In this document: positions 7,532 to 16,369 of the stretch, in pieces
Layout: each line of letters begins with the position of its first letter
Position numbering within the stretch: the stretch's first letter is position 1
Origin: a virus
Strand: one strand, 5' to 3'
Length of the DNA stretch: 34,214 bases
Virus record (IMG/VR): IMGVR_UViG_3300006920_000029
Location: 1-34,214 of that record
The notes under the pieces: model-generated
What the model saw: only the letters and a program-made list of their open reading frames with translations
Told to the model about the DNA's origin: nothing
Database searches by the model: none
Position numbers and translations under genes: made by a program

Positions 7532-8613
7532 TGGCAGATACTCGTGTACTCCCTGTTAGTGGTGTTAAATATGGCTTAAAAGCTGAGACATCTTTCGGGG
7601 TAGCTTTAGATTCAAGTGGTGCAGATGGAACTGCGTATTATACGCAACCAGTTGTCCAAGCAGAAAAACCAACATTTAATATTTCAAGAGAATCGAGATT
7701 ATTAAGTGGTCGTGGTAGTATTAAAAACGCAGCTGATACAATAACAAATACAAGAGGTGGAACAGTTACAATGCCTTTTGATATGTTAGCAACACCAAGA
7801 ACATTAGCTCAACATCTATTATTAGTAGGACAAGAGAGTGGATATTCTAGTGGTGTTCATGAAACAGAGTTTGATGGTTCAAGCAATGCAAATTCTATAG
7901 GTGGTGCAATATCAAGTGGTATGCCTCATAGTGCTAATTTAGCTTATTATCCCGCTGCTAGTGAGGGTATTAAAGTTTGTGGCGTAGTGTGTTCAGACCT
8001 TTCAATATCTGGCGATGTAGGTGCTAATAATGGATTGATTTCTATGAGTGGTAATTACTTTAGTGGATTTTCTAATCCAGTATCTACATCAACAAAGTTA
8101 GAAGAGGACTTCACAATCGGTAATTGGGCTGCAGGAGAAACTCAACATTTTAATGTTATGGATGCAGATGTAAGAACATTAGATGTTGAGGGTAATGCAA
8201 CTCAAACATTTATCATGAAATCATTCTCATTTAATATCGCTAATGGTATTAATAGAGTTGGGTTTGATACAAATGGAAACGCAGAAGTATATGCTTTTCC
8301 TGAGTACGCAATAACTGGTAGTCTAGTAATTAAGTACGATGATGAATTTGATTATGGTGCTGATAATAATGTTATTCAAGATTTTCTTGATGGTAATACT
8401 ATGAGCCTAGCAATCAAAATTGGCGATGGAACTATAGATAATGCTGAGGGCGAGTTAAATATCTTAGCAGAGATACAATATACTGGAGACCCAAGCCAAG
8501 ATTTAAGTGAGAGCGGTGTATTTCACTCACTTGAATTTGAGTGTGTTCAAAATGGTGATGTTGAAGCGTTAAAAATATCGACATACAAAAACGAAGCACC
8601 AGATGCTTTTTAA
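7531..8613 (+). CDS. Major tail (tube) protein
   Basis: A 360-residue protein with a strong AAGGAGAG ribosome site. The N-terminus (VSGVKYGLKAETSFGVALD) and the alternating strands with GGTVTMPFDMLATPRTLAQHLL resemble siphoviral major tail proteins that polymerise into the tube. Position agrees: after connectors and before two frameshift-linked tail chaperones and the tape measure. The length is larger than lambda V, and a C-terminal Ig-like or decoration part may be included. No sheath gene is present, so the tail is non-contractile. Confidence 0.75.
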   Translation: MADTRVLPVSGVKYGLKAETSFGVALDSSGADGTAYYTQPVVQAEKPTFNISRESRLLSGRGSIKNAADTITNTRGGTVTMPFDMLATPRTLAQHLLLVGQESGYSSGVHETEFDGSSNANSIGGAISSGMPHSANLAYYPAASEGIKVCGVVCSDLSISGDVGANNGLISMSGNYFSGFSNPVSTSTKLEEDFTIGNWAAGETQHFNVMDADVRTLDVEGNATQTFIMKSFSFNIANGINRVGFDTNGNAEVYAFPEYAITGSLVIKYDDEFDYGADNNVIQDFLDGNTMSLAIKIGDGTIDNAEGELNILAEIQYTGDPSQDLSESGVFHSLEFECVQNGDVEALKISTYKNEAPDAF

Positions 8614-8637
8614 TTAATAGTAAAAGAGGAGTAAATA

Positions 8638-8913
8638 ATGATAGTTGATACTAAATATGGTCAATATGAATGTAAAGACATAACTAGAAAACAAAGAAGA
8701 GCCTTATATAAGAAAGTAAAGCACATAAGTTCTGGTGGAGATATTGAAAAACTTCATGACCTAGCAGATGAGTTTGCAATTCTTGCTTTTGGGGATGAGA
8801 AAAAAGCAGAAGAGCAATTAGGGAACTTAAGTGCTGTGCAAGAAGATGAAGTCTTAAACGAAATCATTAGTTCTTATATGGGGTTTGACTTGGGAAACGA
8901 TACTGGCGATTGA
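8638..8913 (+). CDS. Tail assembly chaperone, gpG-like
   Basis: A 91-residue helical protein between tail tube and tape measure, where siphoviruses encode the chaperone that coats the tape measure during tail assembly. The ribosome site is GAGGAGTAAATA before ATG. Near its end the frame contains GGGAAAC (8892-8898), which matches the lambda G-T -1 slippery pattern X XXY YYZ in the right phase. Most ribosomes should end at 8913 and give this short form; a minority would shift into the next frame to give a longer G-T fusion. Confidence 0.8.
   Translation: MIVDTKYGQYECKDITRKQRRALYKKVKHISSGGDIEKLHDLADEFAILAFGDEKKAEEQLGNLSAVQEDEVLNEIISSYMGFDLGNDTGD
8892..8898 (+). promoter_or_regulatory. Programmed -1 ribosomal frameshift site GGGAAAC
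   Basis: In the gpG-like frame the codons are TTG GGA AAC, so the heptamer reads G GGA AAC. This is the canonical simultaneous-slippage pattern and differs from the lambda site (GGGAAAG) only in the last base. After slipping, codons CGA TAC TGG CGA TTG AGA lead without a stop into the 131-residue frame that overlaps this gene. The frame change is exactly -1. Confidence 0.8.
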
Positions 8914-9305
8914 GAACTGCACTATGGTTTTCCTCTTTTGGAATCCCTAGAACTGGTTTACTCCTCCCATATACCGCTCAATCGCCAACTCTTTTCAAGC
9001 GGATTAAGTTTAAAAATGAAAAGGATATTGATGACGAAATTCAAAGAATTTTATCTGAACCAAACATTGCAAAACATGGAATCGGTCAGAGTCTTTATTT
9101 TCAATTACCTTTTTTTTGTGATGTTGAAAAACAAATTCCTGAATGGTGTTGGCAGATGATAGATGACTATTATATAACTACTGAATACAATATTCCATTA
9201 GCTAAAACATTAAACAAAGCTAATGCTTGGGTTTTAGATTGTTTTAATGTTATTAGAGATGAGGTAAATAAAATAAATATATATAGGTCGAAAAATGGCA
9301 ATTAA
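8898..9305 (+). CDS. Tail assembly chaperone, T part of G-T frameshift fusion
   Basis: The -1 frame is open from the slippery site at 8892-8898 to the stop at 9303-9305 and adds 135 residues to the first 87 of the gpG-like protein, for a fusion of about 222 residues. The earliest conventional start in this frame is a TTG at 8910 with no good ribosome site, so expression by frameshifting is more likely. In lambda the T segment recruits the tail-tube protein to the chaperone-coated tape measure. Visible features include a Pro/Phe-rich start and Trp-rich middle (EWCWQMIDDYY). The end overlaps the tape-measure start. Confidence 0.75.
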   Translation, partial: RYWRLRTALWFSSFGIPRTGLLLPYTAQSPTLFKRIKFKNEKDIDDEIQRILSEPNIAKHGIGQSLYFQLPFFCDVEKQIPEWCWQMIDDYYITTEYNIPLAKTLNKANAWVLDCFNVIRDEVNKINIYRSKNGN

Positions 9306-11202
9306 AAATTTATTAATAAAATTAGGTGTTATTGGCGATAAAAAAGCTAAAGCCAAAATTAAAGGCGTTGAAAGCGGTTTAGGAAGTTTAGGTAAATCTG
9401 CTATAAAAGCGGGAGCTGCATTTTTTGGTGCTAGAGCATTAATAAATGGAATGAAGCAAAGTGTTGAATTAGCGGGATTTCAAGAACAAGCAGAAAAAAG
9501 ATTAGAAGTTGCATTAGGTAGGCGTTCAAGCGCATTAATAGAACAAGCTAAAGCACTTCAACAACAAACTACTTTTGGAGATGAATCTATATTAGGAGTT
9601 CAAGCATCTATTGGAGCGTTTGTAAAATCAGAAGAACAAATTAAAAAAGCGACAAAAGCTACTTTAGATATGGCGGTAGCTATGGGCATGGATTTAAAAA
9701 GCTCTGGTGATTTAATTGCTAAAACATTAGGGTCATCTACAAATGCCTTATCAAGATATGGAATACAAGTTGAAGGTGCAGTTGGCAGTCAAGAAAGACT
9801 AGAATCTTTAACAAATAACATTGCAAAACTTTTTGGTGGACAAGCAACCGCTCAAGCAGATACTTTTGCAGGTTCTATTGAACAAATGCAGAACGCTATT
9901 GGAGATACTGGAGAAGTATTAGGTAGAATATTTCAACCAGCAATTCAAGCATCAGCTAAAGGATTAAAAACTTTTTCAGAAAATTTTGGGGGAACATTAG
10001 AAGCAATAGAAAAAATAGACCTTGCAAAAACTGGTAGAAATTTTTTAAAAAGCACAGATGCATTAATGAAAGCAGTTAAAGGATTAATTAAAATTACTTT
10101 TGATTTTTTACCAGATATATTTAAATCAAGTTTAAATAAAATGCTACCTATATCTAAAAAAATATTTATGTCATTTATAGAAGGAGTAAAAGAAGTCGCA
10201 TTAATAGCTTTTGAGCCTTTTGCTATAGCTATTAGTCATGTAGGGCAAAGAATTAAACAAGGATTTACATCTATTATTAATGGATTGCTTGGGGGTGTAA
10301 ATACTTTAATTGAAAAAGTAAATTTAGTGGGAACTAAATTAGGTTTTGATGAAATCCCTGAAGTTAATTTATTAGATAGTGTTCAAGTAGACCCATTATT
10401 AGATAAATTAAAAGAAGCTAAAATATCGAAGTTTTTAGTGCCTGAAGGTGGAGACATAGATACAACTCAAGAATTTTTAGATGCTAGTAAAGAAATAATG
10501 ACAACATATCTTGATGACATTAAAGTATTAAAAGAAGAAGAAAAGGCAAAAGACTTACAAGACCATATTGACAATGAAGAAGATAAGGCAGATGCAAGTA
10601 AAAAAACATTATTTAAACTTTCTGAAGATGAAAAAGCAAAAATGTCATTATTTAAAAAACGATTTGATTTAGGAATCCAATTAGCGGATGCGCAACACGC
10701 TCATAGAAAAATGTTAAGAGATAATGAAATGAATGCTGAAATACAAGCAGTATTACAATCTCAAATGACCGAAGAACAAAAAGAATCTGCCATTGCAAAT
10801 ATTAAAGAAAAGTTTAAACAAAAAGAAATTGCAGATGCTAGAAAAATGAAAACAATAAGAAAAGCAGAAGCTATTATGAATACTGCGGTTGCGGTTACAA
10901 AAGTAATGCCTGATTTAATTTCTATGGCATTAGTAGCTGCAAAAGGAGCAGTTGAAATTGCAACGATTGAAGCTCAGCAGTTTGCTAAAGGTGGTATTGT
11001 TCAAGGCAATCCATCACAAGGCGATGTTGTTCCAGTTATGGCAACTGCGGGAGAACTTATATTAAATCAAGCTCAACAAAATAATCTTGCGGGTGGCATG
11101 GGCGGTGTTACAATAAACATTGGTGGAAATATGATAGGCGAAGAATCATTTGTAAGAGACACATTAATACCCGAAATAGAAAGAGCTAGGACACTTGCAT
11201 GA
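9295..11202 (+). CDS. Tape measure protein
   Basis: A 635-residue, mostly helical, Ala/Lys-rich protein following the chaperone pair. It sets tail length and is ejected during infection. Visible: a basic N-terminus with glycine/serine-rich LGSLGKSAIKAGAAFFGARA, an amphipathic region, hydrophobic patches around residues 255-330, a long coiled coil at about 410-530, and the C-terminal KGGIVQGNPSQGDVVPVMAT segment typical of tape measures. At roughly 0.15 nm per residue the tail would be about 95 nm; this is a general rule, not a measurement. Confidence 0.9.
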   Translation: MAIKNLLIKLGVIGDKKAKAKIKGVESGLGSLGKSAIKAGAAFFGARALINGMKQSVELAGFQEQAEKRLEVALGRRSSALIEQAKALQQQTTFGDESILGVQASIGAFVKSEEQIKKATKATLDMAVAMGMDLKSSGDLIAKTLGSSTNALSRYGIQVEGAVGSQERLESLTNNIAKLFGGQATAQADTFAGSIEQMQNAIGDTGEVLGRIFQPAIQASAKGLKTFSENFGGTLEAIEKIDLAKTGRNFLKSTDALMKAVKGLIKITFDFLPDIFKSSLNKMLPISKKIFMSFIEGVKEVALIAFEPFAIAISHVGQRIKQGFTSIINGLLGGVNTLIEKVNLVGTKLGFDEIPEVNLLDSVQVDPLLDKLKEAKISKFLVPEGGDIDTTQEFLDASKEIMTTYLDDIKVLKEEEKAKDLQDHIDNEEDKADASKKTLFKLSEDEKAKMSLFKKRFDLGIQLADAQHAHRKMLRDNEMNAEIQAVLQSQMTEEQKESAIANIKEKFKQKEIADARKMKTIRKAEAIMNTAVAVTKVMPDLISMALVAAKGAVEIATIEAQQFAKGGIVQGNPSQGDVVPVMATAGELILNQAQQNNLAGGMGGVTINIGGNMIGEESFVRDTLIPEIERARTLA

Positions 11203-14165
11203 GTTTAAGCCAATCTAGTAATTATAGCGGTGCATCTCAATTAGGCAATGTAAAAGAGAATTGGTTATTTCAATTATTTAACCAAGATTCATATTTACAA
11301 TTTGATGGTGTAGATGATTATATTGATTTAGGCACTACTACTGCATCATCAAGTATTAATGTAAAAGGCACTAGTGAATCTGGCGGAACTGGCATATCAG
11401 TAAGTTTTTTAATTAATTTTCCTGAGGTAGGTGGCAATGAGCCTATATTTGCCTCAAACTCAACTGCTACTTATTCTGGCTATTGGATTCAAAAAGGTAC
11501 AGATAATAAAATAAATTTTAATTGGGGTGATGATGAAGGTGCTACTCAACACGATAGAAGAACTATGTATGGTGATGACACAGCATTATCTGCTAACACT
11601 TGGTATCATGTAATAATTACAAGCACTTTTGCAAACGCAACAAGTGGGACAAACATATATATTAATAATGTTGCTGAAACTATTGATGTTAATGGAACCG
11701 CTACAGTCACAACACCAACCTATGTAAGTGATGGCAAAGCGTATATTGGAAGAGAAGATTTTACAAATACTGATTATGGTGGAAAACTATATATAAAAAA
11801 CCTAGCTATATGGGCAGGTATTTTAGATTCAGATAACAGAACTGCTATTTATAATAGTGGAGACTTTTTTAGTTTAGATGAAGATAGTGGTAATTATAAT
11901 CAATCATCAAACCTTAAAGCGTATTGGGAGCTTAATAATGGGGAAAATTTTGCTCAAGACCTAACTGCTAATATTGCAACTGGAACGATTAATGGTGCTA
12001 AATACAAGGGTTTTTTACCATTAGCATATAGAGACACTACAGTTGATAATGTGTTTTATCATGGCGTAATTAAGTCATCAGCATCAATTAGAAATAGCAT
12101 TGATGTTCTAAAGTCAAAATCAAAAACAAGTAACATATCATTAAGTGTTATTAATTCTAAATATCAGGGTGCTGATTTATCAAAAGAATTATTTTTAGGT
12201 TCTAATAATTATTACAATAGAACTGTAAGGGTGTTTTCTCAATTAAACTCTATGTCTACTTTAGAAGAATGTTTGCAATTATATCATGGTAGATTAGAAA
12301 CGATTAAACATAATGATAATTCAATAAACTTGTCTATTGTTAGCAAGTCTCCGTGGGATAATAAAGTTGTTCCAAATGTAAAATCACCGAATGGGAGATT
12401 ATTTCCTATTTCTTATGGCAATTATGTTAAAAATACTAGTGCTTTTGGTAGCGAATCTTATGCTGAAGCCATGAAAAAACAAGTATTCCCTGTACAAGTT
12501 GATTCATGGGGGTTCTCTTATAAATGTTTATTTCATAAGGACATAGGTTCAACTGATACGACATTACATTATTATGAAGAATCTATTGATGCTTTTTTGC
12601 CTTTAGCAGATAGTAACGATGCAGAATCTTATGGTAATGGTTACATTGTAAAAACTAAATGGGATTTGAAAAGACATTTTAAATTTAAAGCGACAGATGT
12701 TCCTATTAGGTCTAGTGGTTGGGATAGCACAAATCAAGTGTTTAATGCATTTGACGGAACAGCAGATGAAACTAGTTCAACAACTCCATCAACATTTGGA
12801 CAAATTGATTTTGACCACTCAGAAAATTCCCCAGCAGATAGGAGAATAGACGCTCAATATGACATACCAGCCTTTGATGATGAGTTTGATAGTTTTTCTT
12901 CAAGTCAAAAAAATCAATTAGAAATACAAATAAGATTTTTAGTTGATGATTTTTATACAACTAGAAGCCATTCAGGAAGCACTCACGCTACTAATTTTTT
13001 TAAAATTCATGACAATAGTAGATATGGCGGAAGCGTAAATCCTAACACATCTGACTCTATTACTGATGGTGCTGAAATATTTAGTCATTCTAATTTAAGT
13101 GCGGTGTCTCAAGCAACAGAAGCTAATGTTTCAGAGCAGACAGTTACTTATAATTTATTACCACATTTAAATTTATATAATTATGAAGATGGTTTCTGGT
13201 TAAGATTTCGCAGGGGTGCAACTAAGCCAGGTGATGTTAGTGGTGGAGATAATCTAGTGTTAAAGGGCATTCTAAAAGTTTATGATGTAAGATTTAAAAC
13301 AACTCTAAGAGTAAGAAATTTTAATTCTTCACAAGAAGGTATGGCTAGAATAAGAGATGTAAAACAATTATATAGCGGGGCAAATGGTTTAAATGCAAGT
13401 TGGGATGGAGATGCTATAGATGAAGGACATGATGCCCATAGAGATTTATTAATTAGATATGCTGGTATGCCAACAATAGAACCTGAAAATTGGTCTGTTT
13501 TAGATAGTGATAGAAGTACATGGTTTATTAAATACTGGCTTAATGAAGAAATGCCATTAATAGAGTTACTTGAAAAACTTCAATATGAGTTTGGTTTTAT
13601 ACACATGATTAATCCTAGCAATGGTAAAAGCAAATATGTTTGGATTCATGGTACTGGAACAAATAATGCTTTTAGAGCAGAGGATGTCGTGGCTACATTA
13701 AAAAATTCAGACATATCTAGCTTAAATATAAGTACAACGCCAGTAAAAGATATTGTTACAAAAAGCGTTATAAGTACATTTAAACATCCATCTAGGGGAA
13801 CTTATTTAAGAGAGGTAACTGCAATTAATTCTGAGCCTAGAAAAAAATACAATATAAAAAGTAAAGAAAATATTTCAACAATAAACTTAGATGCTCTTTT
13901 TACAATACCAAGTGGAACTATTGCAACTGATAAGCAAGATGATTTTTTTTCTTATTATAGCCAAGCTAATAGCGATGTAAAAAAGATTATTGATTGTGAG
14001 ATTGTTAATATTCAAAAAGGGTATTTATTAGAAACTGGAGATATAATTAAATTTGATGATATGGTAGTTGAACCATTTGGGAGTGATTGGAATAATTATT
14101 ATATGATTGTAAGCATTAATAGAAGTGCTGGAAAAATTAAAATTACTGCAAGAGAGGTAGGATAA
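11199..14165 (+). CDS. Large baseplate/tail-tip protein with LamG-like domain
   Basis: A 988-residue protein overlapping the tape measure by ATGA and the next gene by TAATG. Residues about 33-225 form a LamG/concanavalin-like jelly roll: QFDGVDDYIDLG at the start, ANTWYHVIITS in the middle, then INNVAE, KAYIGRE and KLYIKNLAIW, a typical glycan- or protein-binding fold. The remaining ~750 residues are beta-rich with no catalytic motif seen, as in distal tail or baseplate-hub proteins encoded after the tape measure. The LamG domain looks inserted near the N-terminus and may make first contact with the host surface. The gene could combine distal-tail and hub roles. Confidence 0.75.
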   Translation: MSLSQSSNYSGASQLGNVKENWLFQLFNQDSYLQFDGVDDYIDLGTTTASSSINVKGTSESGGTGISVSFLINFPEVGGNEPIFASNSTATYSGYWIQKGTDNKINFNWGDDEGATQHDRRTMYGDDTALSANTWYHVIITSTFANATSGTNIYINNVAETIDVNGTATVTTPTYVSDGKAYIGREDFTNTDYGGKLYIKNLAIWAGILDSDNRTAIYNSGDFFSLDEDSGNYNQSSNLKAYWELNNGENFAQDLTANIATGTINGAKYKGFLPLAYRDTTVDNVFYHGVIKSSASIRNSIDVLKSKSKTSNISLSVINSKYQGADLSKELFLGSNNYYNRTVRVFSQLNSMSTLEECLQLYHGRLETIKHNDNSINLSIVSKSPWDNKVVPNVKSPNGRLFPISYGNYVKNTSAFGSESYAEAMKKQVFPVQVDSWGFSYKCLFHKDIGSTDTTLHYYEESIDAFLPLADSNDAESYGNGYIVKTKWDLKRHFKFKATDVPIRSSGWDSTNQVFNAFDGTADETSSTTPSTFGQIDFDHSENSPADRRIDAQYDIPAFDDEFDSFSSSQKNQLEIQIRFLVDDFYTTRSHSGSTHATNFFKIHDNSRYGGSVNPNTSDSITDGAEIFSHSNLSAVSQATEANVSEQTVTYNLLPHLNLYNYEDGFWLRFRRGATKPGDVSGGDNLVLKGILKVYDVRFKTTLRVRNFNSSQEGMARIRDVKQLYSGANGLNASWDGDAIDEGHDAHRDLLIRYAGMPTIEPENWSVLDSDRSTWFIKYWLNEEMPLIELLEKLQYEFGFIHMINPSNGKSKYVWIHGTGTNNAFRAEDVVATLKNSDISSLNISTTPVKDIVTKSVISTFKHPSRGTYLREVTAINSEPRKKYNIKSKENISTINLDALFTIPSGTIATDKQDDFFSYYSQANSDVKKIIDCEIVNIQKGYLLETGDIIKFDDMVVEPFGSDWNNYYMIVSINRSAGKIKITAREVG

Positions 14166-15154
14166 TGAGTTATCAAAAAGTAGGCACACCAAAAGCGTAC
14201 CTAGATATAATACAACCACTATTAGAAAAAGGTGTAATAACTGGAACAGACCAAATTACTGGAACTGGATTATTAACAACTGCATCAAGTATCATTCAAT
14301 TATTTGACAATAAACCTAATAACACTATTACAATAGGTGGAAATGGCACGAATACGCAACAAACGATTGTAATTGATACCAACATAGACACAGACAGTAG
14401 ATTGTTGGCAGAGCCTATGTTTGTGGCTATTTTAGGACATAATTTAAAAAGTGCTGATGCTAAGTTTAAAATTGAAACAGATGATGCTAGTGATTTTGGT
14501 TCTGCTCAAACCCCAACAATGACTGAAGTTTGTAATGGTACAATTAGCTCTGCTTATTCTGTTCCCGCTAGTGATGGATGGACATTAATAACATTTACAC
14601 AGGCTACCGATAATAGATACCATAGAATTGTTATTGATTCTACTACAAGTAATTACGATGAAGATATAAAAATAGGATGCATATTATATGGAACTACTTT
14701 TCAATTTCCAAATGCTCCAGATTTAAATGTTAAAAAATCTTTTAGCTATGATGGGGTAAAAGTCAATGAATCATTAGGCGGTCAAAAATATGCTCATGCT
14801 ACACACTTAACCAATGGGAGTTGGATTTCAACTAGCTTTTGGGATGATTCCACAGAAGCATCATTAAAAAGTGGTAGAATAAAATTAGATATGTCGTTTA
14901 GTTTTTTATCTGAGGGAGATGTTTTTAGTAGTAATGTATATAGAGCGGAAAGCTCACAACAAGATGATGCGATTGTACCTAAATTATTATACTTAACAAA
15001 TGGTGGAATGTTCCCATTTTTATTACAATTAGATAAAGACGATGCAACAATTAATGATGGTTTTTTATGGTGTAGATTAGACAATGAGCCATCTTTTAGC
15101 CAAGTAGCTTTTGGTCAATACACTACTCAATTATCATTTGTAGAAGAATTTTAG
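14165..15154 (+). CDS. Tail-tip / baseplate protein
   Basis: A 329-residue beta-rich protein, last gene of the late block, with its ATG overlapping the previous stop. Its first third has Gly/Thr/Asn-rich strands (TNTQQTIVIDTNIDTDS), its middle a jelly-roll-like repeat (WTLITFTQATDNRYHRIVID), and its end resembles tail-tip proteins (MFPFLLQLDKDD). No enzymatic motif is visible. A tail-tip role is inferred from position after the baseplate-like gene. It is followed by a large stem-loop. Confidence 0.6.
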   Translation: MSYQKVGTPKAYLDIIQPLLEKGVITGTDQITGTGLLTTASSIIQLFDNKPNNTITIGGNGTNTQQTIVIDTNIDTDSRLLAEPMFVAILGHNLKSADAKFKIETDDASDFGSAQTPTMTEVCNGTISSAYSVPASDGWTLITFTQATDNRYHRIVIDSTTSNYDEDIKIGCILYGTTFQFPNAPDLNVKKSFSYDGVKVNESLGGQKYAHATHLTNGSWISTSFWDDSTEASLKSGRIKLDMSFSFLSEGDVFSSNVYRAESSQQDDAIVPKLLYLTNGGMFPFLLQLDKDDATINDGFLWCRLDNEPSFSQVAFGQYTTQLSFVEEF

Positions 15155-15203
15155 TTTTAATTATTAATATTTTAAAGTAACTTCAATATTACAAAATCTC
15201 TTT

Positions 15204-15271
15204 GAGGGGTGGTTTATCTTGCTACATCCCAGTAGCTACCTTCTTGTTGGATAATCACACTTCCACCCCTC
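15204..15271 (+). terminator. Large structured stem-loop ending the late operon
   Basis: GAGGGGTGG (15204-15212) pairs perfectly with CCACCCCTC (15263-15271), followed by the T-rich TATTCTTT. Inside, TTATC (15214-15218) pairs with GATAA (15250-15254), and GCTAC (15221-15225) with GTAGC (15232-15236) around the loop ATCCCA. Three nested helices are more than an ordinary terminator has. The position between the last tail gene and the early promoter suits a terminator, or a small structured RNA that also stops transcription. Confidence 0.65.
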
Positions 15272-15309
15272 TATTCTTTAACTCTTTACATACCCTATAA
15301 AAAAAATAC

Positions 15310-15338
15310 TTGCACCCTATTGTTAGGCTTAGTATATT
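15310..15338 (+). promoter_or_regulatory. Early promoter P1, sigma-70 type
   Basis: TTGCAC (15310-15315), a spacer of exactly 17 bases, and TATATT (15333-15338) give a near-consensus promoter right after the late stem-loop and before the first early gene. The downstream leader is repeated at the second promoter at 22051-22079, which supports both being real. Confidence 0.82.
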
Positions 15339-15342
15339 ACAT

Positions 15343-15381
15343 CGTGATTAACAATAAAAATAACAAGGAGTTAAAAGTGAA
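15343..15381 (+). repeat. Shared leader, copy 1 (promoter P1)
   Basis: The leader from the GTGATTA box to the GTG start nearly repeats that of the amidoligase operon. ACAAGGAGTTAAAAGTGAA at 15363-15381 matches 22105-22123 at 18 of 19 bases, including ribosome site and GTG start. The GTGATTAAC box lies a few bases after the -10 element, where a repressor could act. Confidence 0.75.
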
Positions 15382-15640
15382 ACTAACAAAATTAGAAAAG
15401 AAAATGTATAAAAGAGTTGGCGATGCTATGTCTGATGGCATTGACGCTGGGTTTTCAATGTTTTTAGAGCAAGGGTTATCACCAGAAGAAAAAGGTGTTT
15501 TAGGTTCTTTGGCTAAGAAAAACTTAGTTTTTAGTGAAGATTGGAGTGAACATCATATTAATCCAAACGCTCCAAAAGTTTGGTATGTAGTAACTGATAG
15601 TTATGATGAGTATAATAAATTACTTAAAGGGGGCAAGTAA
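15377..15640 (+). CDS. First early gene, hypothetical protein
   Basis: An 87-residue soluble protein starting at GTG, chosen because AAGGAG lies seven bases upstream and the duplicated leader also leads into a GTG. An in-frame start at 15320 would lie inside the promoter. The first half is helical (LTKLEKKMYKRVGDAMSDG). The end (KVWYVVTDSYDEYNKLLKGGK) could be a small alpha-beta fold. As the promoter-proximal gene it may be an early host-takeover protein; no family is recognised. Confidence 0.75.
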   Translation: MKLTKLEKKMYKRVGDAMSDGIDAGFSMFLEQGLSPEEKGVLGSLAKKNLVFSEDWSEHHINPNAPKVWYVVTDSYDEYNKLLKGGK

Positions 15641-15641
15641 G

Positions 15642-15950
15642 ATGCTATTGAAAAAAAGCGAAATTAAAAAACTTATAAGGGATGAGGGCTATAGAATTAG
15701 CCCCGATTCCTATGAGGGTATAAATAGGGCGGTAGAAAGCACGATTAAACAAATGCTAGTGCAAGTAGCCAATGACAATATGAAAACCTTAATGATGCAA
15801 CATACAGGGGCAACAACGACCACAATAGAATCTAATTCTTGCTCAAGATGTGCTAACATCAAAAGCACTTACATTAGGTGGGCGAGAAATGTCCAACAGT
15901 TTTGTGCGGATGAGGCAACCATAATGTTTAACAAATTGAGGAGTAAATAA
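15642..15950 (+). CDS. Candidate histone-fold (DUF1931-like) DNA-binding protein
   Basis: A 102-residue protein. The ATG at 15642 is chosen over an in-frame ATG at 15603 that lies inside the previous gene. Residues 1-56 follow the histone-fold layout of bacterial and archaeal histones: a first helix SEIKKLIRDEG, the loop with RIS-x-D (18-22), a long central helix (GINRAVESTIKQMLVQVAND), then MKTL-x3-H, which parallels the GRKT-x3-HD loop of bacterial histones. No third helix is obvious; instead a C-terminal part carries three cysteines and a helix. It would bind and wrap or bridge DNA. This is a pattern match by eye; an unrelated helical protein remains possible. Confidence 0.6.
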   Translation: MLLKKSEIKKLIRDEGYRISPDSYEGINRAVESTIKQMLVQVANDNMKTLMMQHTGATTTTIESNSCSRCANIKSTYIRWARNVQQFCADEATIMFNKLRSK

Positions 15951-16369
15951 TGTTAATACAAGAAGTAACACCTATTAAGAAAGAATGTAAGACTTGCGGT
16001 AAGCATAAACTACACGAAGAGTTTGCAACCGCTAGTTGGAGAACACTTAAAAATGGAGAGCGTAAACATTATCGTAGACCTCATTGTCATAAGTGTTGGT
16101 ATTTTAAAACGACTAAACCAAAAAGAGATGTGATTGTAAATTGGTATAAGGAAATCAAACTTAGCTTATCTTGTGAATGTTGCGGGTATGATAGGATTCC
16201 ACAAGCGATTGAATTTCATCATGTAGACCCATCAACAAAAGTGGCTAATGTTTCAGATATGGCTTACGATATGTTTTCTATAAAGACGATATTAAAAGAG
16301 ATTGCAAAATGTGTTGCTTTATGTGTTCTATGCCATGCAGAGGAGACCCATCGTGATAGCACCAACTAA
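15950..16369 (+). CDS. HNH endonuclease with zinc-binding motifs
   Basis: A 139-residue nuclease. The N-terminal treble-clef-like part has Cys13/Cys16 (CKTCGK) and Cys46/Cys49 (CHKC). The second half is an HNH domain: Cys75 and Cys78 (CECCGY), the FHHVDP motif with catalytic-type His90-His91, and the LCVLCHAEETH end with Cys125, Cys128 and His129. HNH enzymes nick or cut DNA with one metal ion; phage versions act in packaging, recombination or homing. Here it sits with early genes, far from the terminase, which argues against the cos-site role. The leader GAGGAGTAAATAATG is identical to that at 8638. Confidence 0.85.
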   Translation: MLIQEVTPIKKECKTCGKHKLHEEFATASWRTLKNGERKHYRRPHCHKCWYFKTTKPKRDVIVNWYKEIKLSLSCECCGYDRIPQAIEFHHVDPSTKVANVSDMAYDMFSIKTILKEIAKCVALCVLCHAEETHRDSTN

